Positions 23,302 through 32,546 of a DNA stretch of 64,000 nt are shown here, piece by piece (position 1 is the first letter of the stretch; each line of letters opens with the position of its first letter). The stretch is from Streptomyces sp. DI166. Its GTDB lineage: Bacteria; Actinomycetota; Actinomycetes; Streptomycetales; Streptomycetaceae. Below the pieces are notes generated by a model. The model was not told the origin of the DNA, searched no databases, and saw only the letters and a program-made list of their open reading frames with translations. The stretch spans positions 33,483 to 97,482 of the forward strand of contig NZ_FLSP01000023.1 in assembly GCF_900091315.1 (NCBI RefSeq), written 5' to 3'. Both the position numbers and the translations under genes were made by a program.

Positions 23302-24822
23302 TCAGTCGCAGCCGCAGCCGCTGCCCGAGGCCACCGGAAGCGGCTCCGGGGCGCCGATCCTCGGCAGGCCGAGCATGACGCCGGCGGGCTTGGCCGCCTC
23401 GGCGGCGTTGCGCTTCTCCCAGGCGTCGCCCGCGCGCGTGCGGCGGATCGAGAGGACCTCACCCTCGGCCAGCAGGTGGTGCGGCGCGGCGTAGGTGATC
23501 TCGACGGTGACCACGTCGCCGGGGCGGACCTCCTGGTCGGGCTTGGTGAAGTGGACCAGACGGTTGTCGGGGGCGCGGCCGGAGAGGCGGTGCGTGGCGC
23601 CGTCCTTGCGGCCCTCGCCCTCGGCGACCATCAGCTCCAGGGTGCGGCCGACCTGCTTCTTGTTCTCCTCCCAGGAGATCTCCTCCTGGAGGGCGACGAG
23701 ACGCTCGTAGCGCGCCTGCACGACCTCCTTGGGGATCTGGTTCTCCATGGTCGCGGCCGGGGTGCCGGGGCGCTTGGAGTACTGGAAGGTGAACGCCTGC
23801 GCGAACCGGGCCTCGCGGACCACGTGCAGGGTCTGCTCGAAGTCCTCCTCGGTCTCGCCGGGGAAGCCGACGATGATGTCGGTCGTGATGGCAGCGTGCG
23901 GGATGGCGGCGCGGACCTTCTCGATGATCCCCAGGTAGCGCTCCTGGCGGTAGGAGCGGCGCATCGCCTTCAGGACCGTGTCCGAGCCGGACTGGAGCGG
24001 CATGTGCAGCTGCGGCATCACGTTCGGCGTCTCGGCCATGGCCGCGATCACGTCGTCGGTGAAGTCACGCGGGTGCGGGGAGGTGAAGCGGACGCGCTCC
24101 AGGCCCTCGATCTTCCCGCAGGCGCGCAGCAGCTTGCTGAACGCCTCGCGGTCGCCGATGTCGGAGCCGTAGGCGTTGACGTTCTGGCCGAGCAGGGTGA
24201 TCTCGGAGACGCCCTCGGCGACCAAGGCCTCGATCTCGGCGAGGATGTCGCCGGTGCGGCGGTCCTTCTCCTTGCCGCGCAGCGCCGGGACGATGCAGAA
24301 GGTGCAGGTGTTGTTGCAGCCGACGGAGATCGACACCCACGCCGCGTACGCGCTCTCGCGCCGGGTCGGCAGGGTGGAGGGGAACGCCTCCAGCGACTCG
24401 GCGATCTCGACCTGGGCCTCCTCCTGCACGCGGGCGCGCTCCAGCAGGACGGGCAGCTTGCCGATGTTGTGCGTGCCGAAGACGACGTCCACCCACGGCG
24501 CCTTCTTCACGATGGTGTCGCGGTCCTTCTGCGCCAGGCAGCCGCCGACCGCGATCTGCATGCCGGGCCGCGACGCCTTCTTCGGCGCGAGCCGACCCAG
24601 GTTTCCGTAGAGCCGGTTGTCGGCGTTCTCGCGGACGGCACAGGTGTTGAAGACGACGACGTCGGCGTCGCCGTCGGCGCCCTCGGGGGCGCGGACGTAC
24701 CCGGCCGCCTCCAGCAGCCCGGACAATCGCTCGGAGTCGTGGACGTTCATCTGGCACCCGTAGGTGCGCACCTCATACGTTCGCTTGGCGTCCACGTCCT
24801 GGCTCCGGTCGATGCTGCTCAT
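23302..24822 (-). CDS. miaB: tRNA-2-methylthio-N6-dimethylallyladenosine synthase
   Basis: Radical-SAM methylthiotransferase that adds 2-methylthio to i6A37 after MiaA; 506 residues from the ATG at 24820-24822. The UPF0004 domain has three cluster cysteines ([31 protein letters not shown]). The radical-SAM motif [11 protein letters not shown] follows, then [12 protein letters not shown] and [12 protein letters not shown]. The C-terminal TRAM domain ([15 protein letters not shown] ... [12 protein letters not shown]) is complete. A short GSGCGCD tail is unusual and Cys-rich. The second family member, RimO, is encoded at 54005-55474. Confidence 0.97.
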   Translation of the reverse strand: MSSIDRSQDVDAKRTYEVRTYGCQMNVHDSERLSGLLEAAGYVRAPEGADGDADVVVFNTCAVRENADNRLYGNLGRLAPKKASRPGMQIAVGGCLAQKDRDTIVKKAPWVDVVFGTHNIGKLPVLLERARVQEEAQVEIAESLEAFPSTLPTRRESAYAAWVSISVGCNNTCTFCIVPALRGKEKDRRTGDILAEIEALVAEGVSEITLLGQNVNAYGSDIGDREAFSKLLRACGKIEGLERVRFTSPHPRDFTDDVIAAMAETPNVMPQLHMPLQSGSDTVLKAMRRSYRQERYLGIIEKVRAAIPHAAITTDIIVGFPGETEEDFEQTLHVVREARFAQAFTFQYSKRPGTPAATMENQIPKEVVQARYERLVALQEEISWEENKKQVGRTLELMVAEGEGRKDGATHRLSGRAPDNRLVHFTKPDQEVRPGDVVTVEITYAAPHHLLAEGEVLSIRRTRAGDAWEKRNAAEAAKPAGVMLGLPRIGAPEPLPVASGSGCGCD

Positions 24823-24867
24823 GTCACAAGGGTAAGGGCGCGCCGGGAGCGCCCCTGCCCCTCGCGG

Positions 24868-26748
24868 TCACAGCGGACGGCAGTACAGGGCGTCCGGCGT
24901 CCTGCGGGAGCCGATGCGCCCCGTGTACGCGATCCCGGCCGCGTACTCGTCATCCGCGCACTGCCCCTTGTAGTGGCCGTGCGCGAAGTCGCCGCCCTTG
25001 GGCGAGGCCCCGCGGTTGTCGCTCCGGTCGAACCAGACCGTACGTCCGCCCGCGCTGCCGACCGGGGCCTGCGTGCACAGTGCGGCCGAGACCGCGGCGC
25101 CGCGCACGCTGTAGCCGGTCAGGGCGTGGCCGCTCGGGCACTGGAGCTTGGTGTAGCCGCCCGCCCAGTCCTGCCCCGGCCGGACGTGGCGTTCGTCCAG
25201 GACGACCTCGTACCCGCCTGTCGGCCCCGACGACAGGCCAACGTCGGAGCAGAGCCCCCGGTTCCCGGTGTGGCTCAGCCCGAGCAGGCGCTGTCCGTCC
25301 GGGCAGACGGCCTTGCGGGCGCCGACGTCCCAGTCGGGCCGGGCGCGCATCCGCCGGGAGGCGATGAAGTCGCCGTGGTCGGGGCTGAGCATGGACCAGT
25401 CGGCCACGGGCGCCACGTACCCGGTGCGGCCCTGGGCGGCGATGAGCCGGCTCCAGGCGGCTGAGCGCCAGTCGTCGCCGTCGTGGACGCCCATCCGGTT
25501 GCCCTCGGCGTCCCAGTGCAGCAGGGCCCAGCCGTTGCCCCTGCGGTTCTCGTGCCAGCCGACGAGCGGCCAGTACGCGAAGTCGGCGTCCATGCGGATC
25601 AGGTGGTCGACGAAGTTCTCGAACCAGGCGCGCGCCTTGGCGCTGTTCTCCTCGCGGCCGCCGACGCCGAACTCGCTGATCCACACCGGGGCGGTGAAGT
25701 GCTGGTCCCGCTCGGAGGCGACGTAGAACGCCTGACGGTTGAGGACGGAGATCAGTTCGGTGAGGCTCAGGTCCTGGTAGCGCGGGTCGCTGGTCTCACC
25801 GATGCCGGTGGCGCCGCTGTGGTTGGGGCCCGTGTAGCCGTAGAAGTGGGCCGAGTACACGAGCTTGCCGGAGTCGACGAGGGTGTGCGAGAGGCGGCGC
25901 ACCGGCTCCAGGGTGGGGCGCTCGTGGGCGAAGCCGTCGACGGGGATGCCGGTCCAGTTGATGCCCTCGACGATGATCAGCAGGTCGGGATTGGCCTCGG
26001 TCAGGATGCGGTCGGCCACGCGCTGGGAGGCGGCGAACCAGTCGTGGTTGTCGCCGAGGCCCCAGTTGGGGTCGTCCCAGACGTTGCGGCGGACCTCGTT
26101 GTAGAGGTCGGCGCCGACGACCCGCTCGTTGTCCTTGTAGCGGCTCGCCATGAACAGCCAGTCCGCCTCCCAGGACGCGGTGGACTGGCTGGCGTTCCAG
26201 CGTTCGTTGCCGTCGACTCCGCAGCACCAGCGGGTGGTGTTGGTGTGGTTGTTGAGGATGACGGCGAGTCCGGCGGCGGTCAGTTCCCGGACCACCACGT
26301 CGTAGACCTGGAGCGGGGTCCTGCCGCGCAGGGACGGGTTGGCGGCGACGGCGTCGTCCGTGACGGGGCGGGTGTCGCGGATCATCTCGTTGGAGAACGG
26401 CAGCCGGATGCTGTTGATCCCGATCTCCCGGAAGCCGGAGATGATCTCGGCCATCGGGGCGCGGTCCAGGCCCAGTGGGATGCGCCCGGAGTTCTCGCCC
26501 GCGTGATGGTTGGCGTCGTCCTCGGTACTGCCCGATCCGTTCCAGGTGCCGCTGGCGCCGTGCCAGTTGCCCGAGCGCAGCTTGAACCGGTCGCCGTCCG
26601 CGTCGACGATCCAGCGGCCCCTCGTACTGAGCGGGCCCGTCCAGTCCGCCTCCTGTGTGTCCGCCGCCCGCGCGGGGAGGGACGTCAGGGGCACTAACAG
26701 CAGTACGGCGACCAGGGTCGCCCTGAGGAAGCTCATCCGCGTTGTCAT
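24868..26748 (-). CDS. Secreted GH5-like glycoside hydrolase with a triple Cys-rich C-terminal repeat
   Basis: 626 residues from the ATG at 26746-26748; a second ATG at 26734-26736 is possible. A signal peptide ends near PARAADT. The catalytic (beta/alpha)8 domain looks like glycoside hydrolase family 5: GINSIRLPFSNEMI, VILNNHTNT, acid/base Glu in GADLYNEVR, YSAHFYGYTGP, and nucleophile Glu in WISEFGVGG, then YWPLVGW. After about residue 460 three repeats follow, each D(W/F)-x-x-G-x-x-K-x-x-C-x-x-(G/E), then G-x-(S/A) and a closing Cys. This region may bind carbohydrate or cell wall. The substrate (cellulose, mannan or other beta-glucan) cannot be told. It is a single gene, downstream of the MazG-like gene. 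Confidence 0.85.
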   Translation of the reverse strand: MTTRMSFLRATLVAVLLLVPLTSLPARAADTQEADWTGPLSTRGRWIVDADGDRFKLRSGNWHGASGTWNGSGSTEDDANHHAGENSGRIPLGLDRAPMAEIISGFREIGINSIRLPFSNEMIRDTRPVTDDAVAANPSLRGRTPLQVYDVVVRELTAAGLAVILNNHTNTTRWCCGVDGNERWNASQSTASWEADWLFMASRYKDNERVVGADLYNEVRRNVWDDPNWGLGDNHDWFAASQRVADRILTEANPDLLIIVEGINWTGIPVDGFAHERPTLEPVRRLSHTLVDSGKLVYSAHFYGYTGPNHSGATGIGETSDPRYQDLSLTELISVLNRQAFYVASERDQHFTAPVWISEFGVGGREENSAKARAWFENFVDHLIRMDADFAYWPLVGWHENRRGNGWALLHWDAEGNRMGVHDGDDWRSAAWSRLIAAQGRTGYVAPVADWSMLSPDHGDFIASRRMRARPDWDVGARKAVCPDGQRLLGLSHTGNRGLCSDVGLSSGPTGGYEVVLDERHVRPGQDWAGGYTKLQCPSGHALTGYSVRGAAVSAALCTQAPVGSAGGRTVWFDRSDNRGASPKGGDFAHGHYKGQCADDEYAAGIAYTGRIGSRRTPDALYCRPL

Positions 26749-26831
26749 GACTTGGTCATGATGACGGGTGGCAGTGGTCCAGTCCATACCCAGGGACGCC
26801 GTGAACCACGCTCAGCCCCGCACGCCCCGCG

Positions 26832-27251
26832 TCACACCCCGTCAGCGACCCGGTCGCCCCCGTCCCACCCCTGCCTCCGCAGCACCCCCGCCACGTCCGG
26901 AGCCTCGTAGTGGTCGCCCTTGAGGACCTTGCCGTCGGAGCGGCGGGACACCGTGCCGTCGGGGCCGAGCTTGGTCATGTTGGAGCGGTGGATCTCGGCG
27001 ATCACCGCGTCGAGGTCGATGCCGTGGACGAGGGCCGTGCCGTAGGCGACGTACACCACGTCGGCCAGTTCGTGGGCCAGTCTGTCGAGCGGCCCGGTCA
27101 CCGAGACCTCGGCGACCTCCGCGGCCTCCTCCGCGAGCAACTCACCCCGGTGCTTGGCGAGTTCCGGTGAGACTTCGGTGGGCCGGGTGCGGGCGTCGAG
27201 CCCGAAGGCGTGGTGGAAGGCGCGGACCAGTTCGGCGGGCGAGGAACTCAT
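26832..27251 (-). CDS. MazG-like nucleotide pyrophosphohydrolase
   Basis: 139 residues from the ATG at 27249-27251. An all-alpha NTP-PPase pattern is present: ELLAEEAAEVAEVS (metal-binding E-x-x-E) followed by HELADVVYVAYGTALVHGIDLD (E-x-x-D). The length fits the single-domain MazG-like/PRA-PH superfamily rather than full MazG. It probably hydrolyses non-canonical or excess NTPs. The C-terminal SNMTKLGPDGTVSRRSDGKVLKG segment is shared with actinobacterial homologues I recall. It lies upstream of the GH5-like gene and divergent from the TAXI gene. Confidence 0.85.
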   Translation of the reverse strand: MSSSPAELVRAFHHAFGLDARTRPTEVSPELAKHRGELLAEEAAEVAEVSVTGPLDRLAHELADVVYVAYGTALVHGIDLDAVIAEIHRSNMTKLGPDGTVSRRSDGKVLKGDHYEAPDVAGVLRRQGWDGGDRVADGV

Positions 27252-27326
27252 GGCGCGACCCTATAGGCCGCCACCGGGCCCGCCTCCCCTGGTCAGCGGG
27301 GTGCACCGCCTGGCAGGATCGCACGC

Positions 27327-28322
27327 ATGTCCACGCTGCTCCCCCGTATCGGCAGGCGCCGCGCCGTCCAGGCCGCGGTCGCCGCCGCTGTCGCCCTCGG
27401 GCTGCTGCTGTGGTGGCTGCTGCCCCTGGGGGAGAAGCCGCCGAGCGGGACGATCAGGTTCAGCACGGGCACCCAGGCCGGCGTCTACCACGAGTACGGC
27501 GAGCGGCTGCGGGCCGAGCTGGCCAAGGACATGCCGGATCTGAAGGTGGAGCTGCGCCCCAGCGCCGGGTCCCAGGAGAACGTCCGCCGCGTGGCGACCG
27601 GCGAGGCCGACCTCACCATCGCCGCGGCCGACGCCGTGGAGACGTACGCGCTGGAGGACGGGCCCGGCGCCGACCGGCTGCGCGGCGTGGCCCGGCTGTA
27701 CGACGACTACGTGCAGCTCGTCGTGCCGCCGGACTCCGACATCGAGTCGGTCGCCGACCTGCGCGGCAAGCGCGTGGCCATAGGGCTGCCGCACTCGGGG
27801 GTCCGGCTGATCGCCACCCAGGTGCTGGAGGCGGCCGGGATCGACCCGGAGAAGGACATCACGCCCCGCTCGGACGGCATCGACACCGGTCCCAAGCTGC
27901 TGGGGCGCGACCTGGACGCGTTCTTCTGGTCGGGCGGCCTGCCCACGGGCGGGCTGAAGGACATCGCGGAGACGTCGACCTTCCGGTTCGTGCCGATCGA
28001 CGAGGACCTGGTCGCCAAGGTGCACGCCCAGGGCGGCGCCACCCGCTACTACCGGGCCACCAACATGCCGGAGTCGGCCTACCGGACCATCCAGAACGGT
28101 TCCACCGTGCCGACCATGGCCGTGGCCAACGTCCTGGTGACCCGCGACGACCTCGACCCGCGGCTCGCCGAGTGGCTGACCCGGACCGTGCTGGACAGCC
28201 GCGACGGCATCGGCGCCCACGTCCACTCCGCGCAGCTCGTAGACGTACGCACCGCGATCTACACCGACCCCCTCCCCCTGCACGAGGGCGCCCGGCGCTA
28301 CTACCGCTCCGTGAAGCCCTGA
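27327..28322 (+). CDS. TAXI-family TRAP transporter solute-binding protein
   Basis: 331 residues from the ATG at 27327. One N-terminal membrane segment (VQAAVAAAVALGLLLWWLLPL) acts as an uncleaved anchor or signal. The TAXI binding domain follows: IRFSTGTQAGVYHEYGERL, GEADLTIAAADAVETY, SVADLRGKRVAIGLPHSGVRLIA and DAFFWSGGLPTGGLKDIA. The cognate membrane permease is not adjacent. It is convergent with the gluK gene, 7 bp between stops, and divergent from the MazG-like gene. As the ligand-binding part it may recognise a small dicarboxylate or amino acid, and its position beside a glutamate-sensing system is suggestive only. Confidence 0.88.
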   Translation: MSTLLPRIGRRRAVQAAVAAAVALGLLLWWLLPLGEKPPSGTIRFSTGTQAGVYHEYGERLRAELAKDMPDLKVELRPSAGSQENVRRVATGEADLTIAAADAVETYALEDGPGADRLRGVARLYDDYVQLVVPPDSDIESVADLRGKRVAIGLPHSGVRLIATQVLEAAGIDPEKDITPRSDGIDTGPKLLGRDLDAFFWSGGLPTGGLKDIAETSTFRFVPIDEDLVAKVHAQGGATRYYRATNMPESAYRTIQNGSTVPTMAVANVLVTRDDLDPRLAEWLTRTVLDSRDGIGAHVHSAQLVDVRTAIYTDPLPLHEGARRYYRSVKP

Positions 28323-28329
28323 CCGCGGC

Positions 28330-29721
28330 TCACTCCGCCGACGGCCCCCGCGGCACCCGCACCGTCACCTTCAGCCCGTGCGGCTTGTGATGGGCGTACG
28401 CGATGGTGCCGCCGCCCGCCGAGAGCAGGGCCCGGGAGATGGACAGGCCCAGGCCGGAGCCCTTGACGTTCTGATGGCGGCCGCTGCGCCAGAAGCGGTC
28501 GCCGATCCGGCCGAGCTCCTCGTCGGTCAGCCCGGGGCCGAGGTCGGTGACCACGACGCTGGCACTGTCGCCGTTGGAGGCGACGGTCACCTCGACGCGC
28601 TCCCCCTCTGGGGTGAACTTCACGGCGTTGTCGATCACCGCGTCCAGCGCGGAGGACAGGGCCACCGGATCGACCCACGCGGTGGTCGCCGGGCACTCCC
28701 CGACCAGGGCCACGCCCTTGGACTCGGCCGTGGGTGACCAGGCCGCGACCCGCTCGGCGGCCAGCGCGCCGATGTCGGTGAGGCGCAGCTCGGCCGCGGT
28801 GTGCTCGGCGAGCGCCAGGTCGAGCAGATCGTCCAGGACCTGGGCCAGGCGTTTGCCCTCGGCCTGGACCGACGCGATCTCCTCATTGCCCTCGGGCAGT
28901 TCCAGGGCGAGCAGTTCGATGCGCAACAGCAGCGCCGACAGGGGGTTGCGCAGCTGGTGCGAGGCGTCGGCGACGAAGGCGCGCTGCTGCTCCAGCACGT
29001 CCTCGACGTTGTCGGCCATTTCGTTGAACGACCGGGCCAGCCGTCTGAGTTCCGGCGGGCCGCCGGCCGCCGCGACCCTGGTCTTGAGTCTGCCGCTGGC
29101 GATGGCGTGGGTGGTGGCGTCCAGGATGCGCACCGGCCGCAGGACCCAGCCGGTCAGCCGCAGGGCCGCGCCGACGGCCAGCAGCATGGCCGCGAACTCG
29201 CCCGCGGCGATGAGCAGCCAGCCGCGCAGGATCCGCGAACGCATGTCCCCGGTGGGCGAGTCGGTGACGACGACCGCGACGACATCGCCGTCCCGCACGA
29301 CCGGGGAAGCGACCACGAGCCGCCCGTGCTGCCACGGCCACACCTGCTCCGGGTCGTGGCTACGACGGCTGAGCAGCGCCTCCTCGAAGGCCTCGCGCAC
29401 CTCGCCGGACTCGGGCAGGAACCACGTCTCCGGGGCGTTGGCCAGCGGGGTGTCCCCGGGCAGGAAGACGCCCGCGCGGATGCCGTAGACGCCGTAGTAG
29501 CTCTCCAGGGCGTGGCTGAGGTTGCGGCCCTCGTCGCTCGGGCCGTGGGAGGTGTCCATGACGGAACGGGTGACGGCGGCGAAGTACGCCGTGTCGTCGA
29601 TCCGGTCGACGACCACCTTCTGCTGCTGGGCGGCGGCCAGGCTGACGGCGAGCGGGATGCCGAGCGCCAGCAGTACCGCCGCCATCAGAACAATCAGCAG
29701 CGGGAGAAGTCGAGTGCGCAC
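28330..29721 (-). CDS. gluK: Sensor histidine kinase GluK
   Basis: 463 residues. Topology: an N-terminal TM (LLPLLIVLMAAVLLALGIPLAV), an extracytoplasmic sensor of about 150 residues, a second TM (LLIAAGEFAAMLLAVGAAL), HAMP, then HisKA with phospho-acceptor His in ASHQLRNPLSALLLR, and the ATPase with N box VIDNAVKF, DLGPGLT and [13 protein letters not shown]. It follows gluR with a 9-bp gap. The pair sits divergent to gluABCD, the arrangement described for the GluR-GluK glutamate-sensing system of S. coelicolor. The gene name rests on this synteny plus architecture. Confidence 0.9.
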   Translation of the reverse strand: MRTRLLPLLIVLMAAVLLALGIPLAVSLAAAQQQKVVVDRIDDTAYFAAVTRSVMDTSHGPSDEGRNLSHALESYYGVYGIRAGVFLPGDTPLANAPETWFLPESGEVREAFEEALLSRRSHDPEQVWPWQHGRLVVASPVVRDGDVVAVVVTDSPTGDMRSRILRGWLLIAAGEFAAMLLAVGAALRLTGWVLRPVRILDATTHAIASGRLKTRVAAAGGPPELRRLARSFNEMADNVEDVLEQQRAFVADASHQLRNPLSALLLRIELLALELPEGNEEIASVQAEGKRLAQVLDDLLDLALAEHTAAELRLTDIGALAAERVAAWSPTAESKGVALVGECPATTAWVDPVALSSALDAVIDNAVKFTPEGERVEVTVASNGDSASVVVTDLGPGLTDEELGRIGDRFWRSGRHQNVKGSGLGLSISRALLSAGGGTIAYAHHKPHGLKVTVRVPRGPSAE

Positions 29722-29730
29722 CCGTCCCCG

Positions 29731-30417
29731 CTAGGCGGCCGGGGCGACGAGCCGGTAGCCGACGCCGCGCACGGTCTCGATCAGGGCCGGCATGCGCAGC
29801 TTGGAGCGCAGCGAGGCCACATGGACCTCCAGGGTGCGTCCGGTCCCCTCCCAGCTGGTCCGCCAGACCTCGCTGATGATCTGCTCGCGGCGGAAGACCA
29901 CGCCGGGCCGCTGGGCGAGCAGCGCCAGCAGGTCGAACTCCTTGCGGGTGAGCTGGACGACCGAGCCGTCCACGCTGACCTGCCGGGTCGGCAGCTCGAT
30001 GTGCACCGGGCCCAGCCGCAGCACGGTGTCCGCGGCTCCGGTCGGGTCCTCGTGGACGTTGCGCCGGCTGACGGCGTGGATCCTGGCGAGCAGCTCGCCG
30101 GTGTCGTACGGCTTGACCACGTAGTCGTCGGCGCCGAGGTTGAGGCCGTGGATGCGCGAGCGGACGTCGGAGCGGGCGGTCACCATGATCACGGGCGTGC
30201 TGGTGCGCTTGCGGATCTTGCCGCAGACCTCGTAGCCGTCCTGGTCGGGCAGGCCGAGGTCGAGCAGGACGACCCCGAAGCCGGGGCCCTCCGGGACCAG
30301 TGCCTGGAGCGCCTCCTCGCCGCTACGGGCGTGCGTGACGTCGAAGCCGTGCCGCGCCAGGACCGCGGACAGGGCGGCGGCGACGTGGTTGTCGTCCTCG
30401 ACGAGGAGCAGTCTCAT
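29731..30417 (-). CDS. gluR: OmpR-family response regulator GluR
   Basis: 228 residues from the ATG at 30415-30417. The receiver has LLVEDDN, phospho-acceptor Asp53 (VVLLDLGLPDQDGYE), MVTARSD and the conserved Lys in VVKPYDTGELLAR. The winged-helix output domain has LTRKEFDLLALLAQRPG and VRGVGYRLVAP. It is the first gene of the gluR-gluK operon, divergent from gluA across 289 bp that contain a perfect palindrome (30470-30489). By analogy with S. coelicolor it should control gluABCD in response to glutamate. Confidence 0.91.
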   Translation of the reverse strand: MRLLLVEDDNHVAAALSAVLARHGFDVTHARSGEEALQALVPEGPGFGVVLLDLGLPDQDGYEVCGKIRKRTSTPVIMVTARSDVRSRIHGLNLGADDYVVKPYDTGELLARIHAVSRRNVHEDPTGAADTVLRLGPVHIELPTRQVSVDGSVVQLTRKEFDLLALLAQRPGVVFRREQIISEVWRTSWEGTGRTLEVHVASLRSKLRMPALIETVRGVGYRLVAPAA

Positions 30418-30706
30418 CCGTCCCCCTCCTGTTCATCGGCCGTACGGGTGGTCGAGCTGGAACACGACCGGGCACGCGCGCGCGTGCCCATGGCAGTCAC
30501 GCTGATGGACGCCAGCGGCGTCAAGTGGGTTCCGGTTGCGCGAGGCTTGTCGTTATCCACCCGGTACGCGCCCAGGTCGCAAGTGCTACGACACGTGTCT
30601 GATTGCTACCGGATCGTGATGCTCAAATTCCCCTCAGGACTAATGACGCAGGTCGGATACGGTTATTACTGTCCTCCGAAACCGAGGAGGACGGAGCCTG
30701 AGAGCG
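30418..30706. promoter_or_regulatory. gluR / gluA divergent promoter region
   Basis: 289 bp between divergent genes, with an AT-richer stretch at 30600-30670 (gattgctaccggatcgtgatgctc and tacggttattact), which is the likely gluA promoter. No gene is seen here. It carries the palindrome described separately. Confidence 0.65.
30470..30489. promoter_or_regulatory. Perfect 20-bp palindrome upstream of gluR
   Basis: Self-complementary sequence gggcacgcgc followed by its reverse complement, 53-72 bp upstream of the gluR start and about 220 bp from gluA. It could be an operator (for GluR or another dimeric regulator) or a GC hairpin. The assignment is open. Confidence 0.5.
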
Positions 30707-31483
30707 ATGACCGAAGTATCGGTGGCCAAGGAAGATAGGGCCGCGAACGGCGAGCTGGTCGTCCTGAAGAGCGTCAACAAGCATTTCGGCGCGTTGCACG
30801 TGCTCCAGGACATCGATCTGACGATCGCCCGCGGCGAGGTCGTCGTGGTCATCGGACCCTCCGGGTCCGGGAAGTCCACCCTGTGCCGCACCATCAACCG
30901 TCTGGAGACGATCGACTCGGGCTCGATCACCATTGACGGCAAGCCGCTGCCCGCCGAGGGCAAGGCGCTTGCCCGTCTCCGTGCCGATGTCGGCATGGTT
31001 TTCCAGTCATTCAATCTCTTCGCACACAAGACGGTGCTGGAGAACGTGATGCTGGGCCAGATCAAGGTCCGCAAGGTCGACAAGGCCAAGGCGGAGGAGA
31101 AGGCCCGCAAGCTGCTCGACCGGGTGGGTGTGGCCAGCCAGGCGGACAAGTACCCCGCCCAGCTCTCCGGTGGCCAGCAGCAGCGTGTGGCCATCGCGCG
31201 CGCCCTCGCGATGGACCCGAAGGTCATGCTCTTCGACGAGCCGACCTCGGCCCTCGACCCGGAAATGATCAACGAGGTGCTGGAGGTCATGCAGCAGCTC
31301 GCCCGGGACGGCATGACCATGATCGTCGTCACCCACGAGATGGGCTTCGCCCGTTCGGCCGCCAATCGAGTGGTGTTCATGGCCGACGGCCGAATCGTCG
31401 AAGAGGCTGTGCCGGACCAGTTCTTCAGCAACCCGCGCAGCGACCGTGCCAAGGACTTCCTGTCCAAGATCCTGCACCACTGA
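30707..31483 (+). CDS. gluA: Glutamate ABC transporter ATP-binding protein GluA
   Basis: 258 residues from the ATG at 30707. Polar amino-acid uptake ATPase: Walker [10 protein letters not shown] (50-58), Q-loop MVFQSFNLF, signature LSGGQQQR, Walker [13 protein letters not shown] and switch VVTHEMG. It is the first gene of the gluABCD importer, with order and length as in S. coelicolor and Corynebacterium. It energises glutamate uptake together with GluB (binding protein) and GluC/GluD (permeases), and is probably controlled by GluR from the divergent region. Confidence 0.96.
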   Translation: MTEVSVAKEDRAANGELVVLKSVNKHFGALHVLQDIDLTIARGEVVVVIGPSGSGKSTLCRTINRLETIDSGSITIDGKPLPAEGKALARLRADVGMVFQSFNLFAHKTVLENVMLGQIKVRKVDKAKAEEKARKLLDRVGVASQADKYPAQLSGGQQQRVAIARALAMDPKVMLFDEPTSALDPEMINEVLEVMQQLARDGMTMIVVTHEMGFARSAANRVVFMADGRIVEEAVPDQFFSNPRSDRAKDFLSKILHH

Positions 31484-31563
31484 CGGCGCGCAGACGTCCC
31501 CGCAGTTCCGCGCCACCCGCACTCACGGATCGCCCTCTCTTCACCAGACAAAGGATGTTCACC

Positions 31564-32412
31564 ATGAAGCTCCGCAAGGTCACCGCGGCGGCCGCCGCTG
31601 CGTTCGTCCTCTCCCTCACCGCGACCGCCTGCGGTGGCGACGACAACGACAGCAGCAGCTCGGACACCGGCGCCAGCGGTGGCGGCAAGATCAAGGTCGG
31701 TATCAAGTACGACCAGCCCGGTCTGGGCCTGAAGGAGCCCGACGGTTCCTTCTCCGGCTTCGACGTCGACGTCGCCACGTACGTGGCGGGCGAGCTCGGC
31801 TACGAGCCGGACCAGATCGAGTTCGTCGAGACCAAGAGCGCGGACCGCGAGAACGCGCTCGCCCGCGGCGACGTGGACTTCATCGCCGCGACGTACTCCA
31901 TCACCGACGAGCGCAAGGAGAAGGTCGACTTCGCCGGCCCGTACCTGCTCGCCCACCAGGACCTGCTGGTCAAGAAGGACTCGGACATCACCGAGGCCAC
32001 GGACCTCAACGACAAGAAGCTGTGCTCGGTGGTGGGCTCCACCTCAGCGCAGAACGTGAAGAAGGACTTCGCGCCGAAGGCGCAGCTGACCGAGCGTGGC
32101 GGCTACTCGGAGTGTCTCTCGGCTCTGCAGAGCGGCGCCGTTGACGCGCTGACCACGGACGACTCGATCCTCGCCGGCTACGCGGCGCAGGACCAGTACA
32201 AGGGCCAGTTCAAGCTGGCCGGCCTGAAGCTCAGCAACGAGAACTACGGCATCGGTGTCAAGAAGGGTGACACCGAGATGGTCAACAAGATCAACGCCGC
32301 CCTTGAGAAGATGGTCAAGGACAAGGCCTGGGAAAAGGCCGTCGAGGAGAACTTCGGCCCGGCCGACTACAAGTACGAGCCCGCGCCGAAGATCGGCAAC
32401 ATCGTTCAGTAA
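31564..32412 (+). CDS. gluB: Glutamate-binding lipoprotein GluB
   Basis: 282 residues. The ATG at 31564 is preferred over 31555 because AAAGGA is spaced 8 nt from it. A lipoprotein signal ends in LTATAC (Cys about residue 21), then a Ser/Asp/Gly linker and the type-II periplasmic binding fold: KVGIKYDQPGLG, GFDVDVATYVAGELG, VDFIAATYSITDERKEKVDFAGPY, VDALTTDDSILAGYA and YGIGVKKGDTEMVNKINAAL. These are typical of glutamate/glutamine binders. It is the second gene of gluABCD, 80 bp after gluA. Confidence 0.96.
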   Translation: MKLRKVTAAAAAAFVLSLTATACGGDDNDSSSSDTGASGGGKIKVGIKYDQPGLGLKEPDGSFSGFDVDVATYVAGELGYEPDQIEFVETKSADRENALARGDVDFIAATYSITDERKEKVDFAGPYLLAHQDLLVKKDSDITEATDLNDKKLCSVVGSTSAQNVKKDFAPKAQLTERGGYSECLSALQSGAVDALTTDDSILAGYAAQDQYKGQFKLAGLKLSNENYGIGVKKGDTEMVNKINAALEKMVKDKAWEKAVEENFGPADYKYEPAPKIGNIVQ

Positions 32413-32546
32413 CGCGGACTCCACCCTCCGTGCCGCCGCCGTCGGCCTGACCCTCGCGGCGGCGGCGCGGCACGTCAGTGCGGTGCGGCCCGACACGAAC
32501 CGCCCCGTACCCCACGTTCGCCACCCACCCGGAAGCGCGGGAGATC

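Noticed and set aside
22369..25464. 1031-codon plus-strand frame opposite the dioxygenase-like gene, miaB and the GH5 end
   Set aside because: Same shadow effect; it crosses three real minus-strand genes and their gaps.
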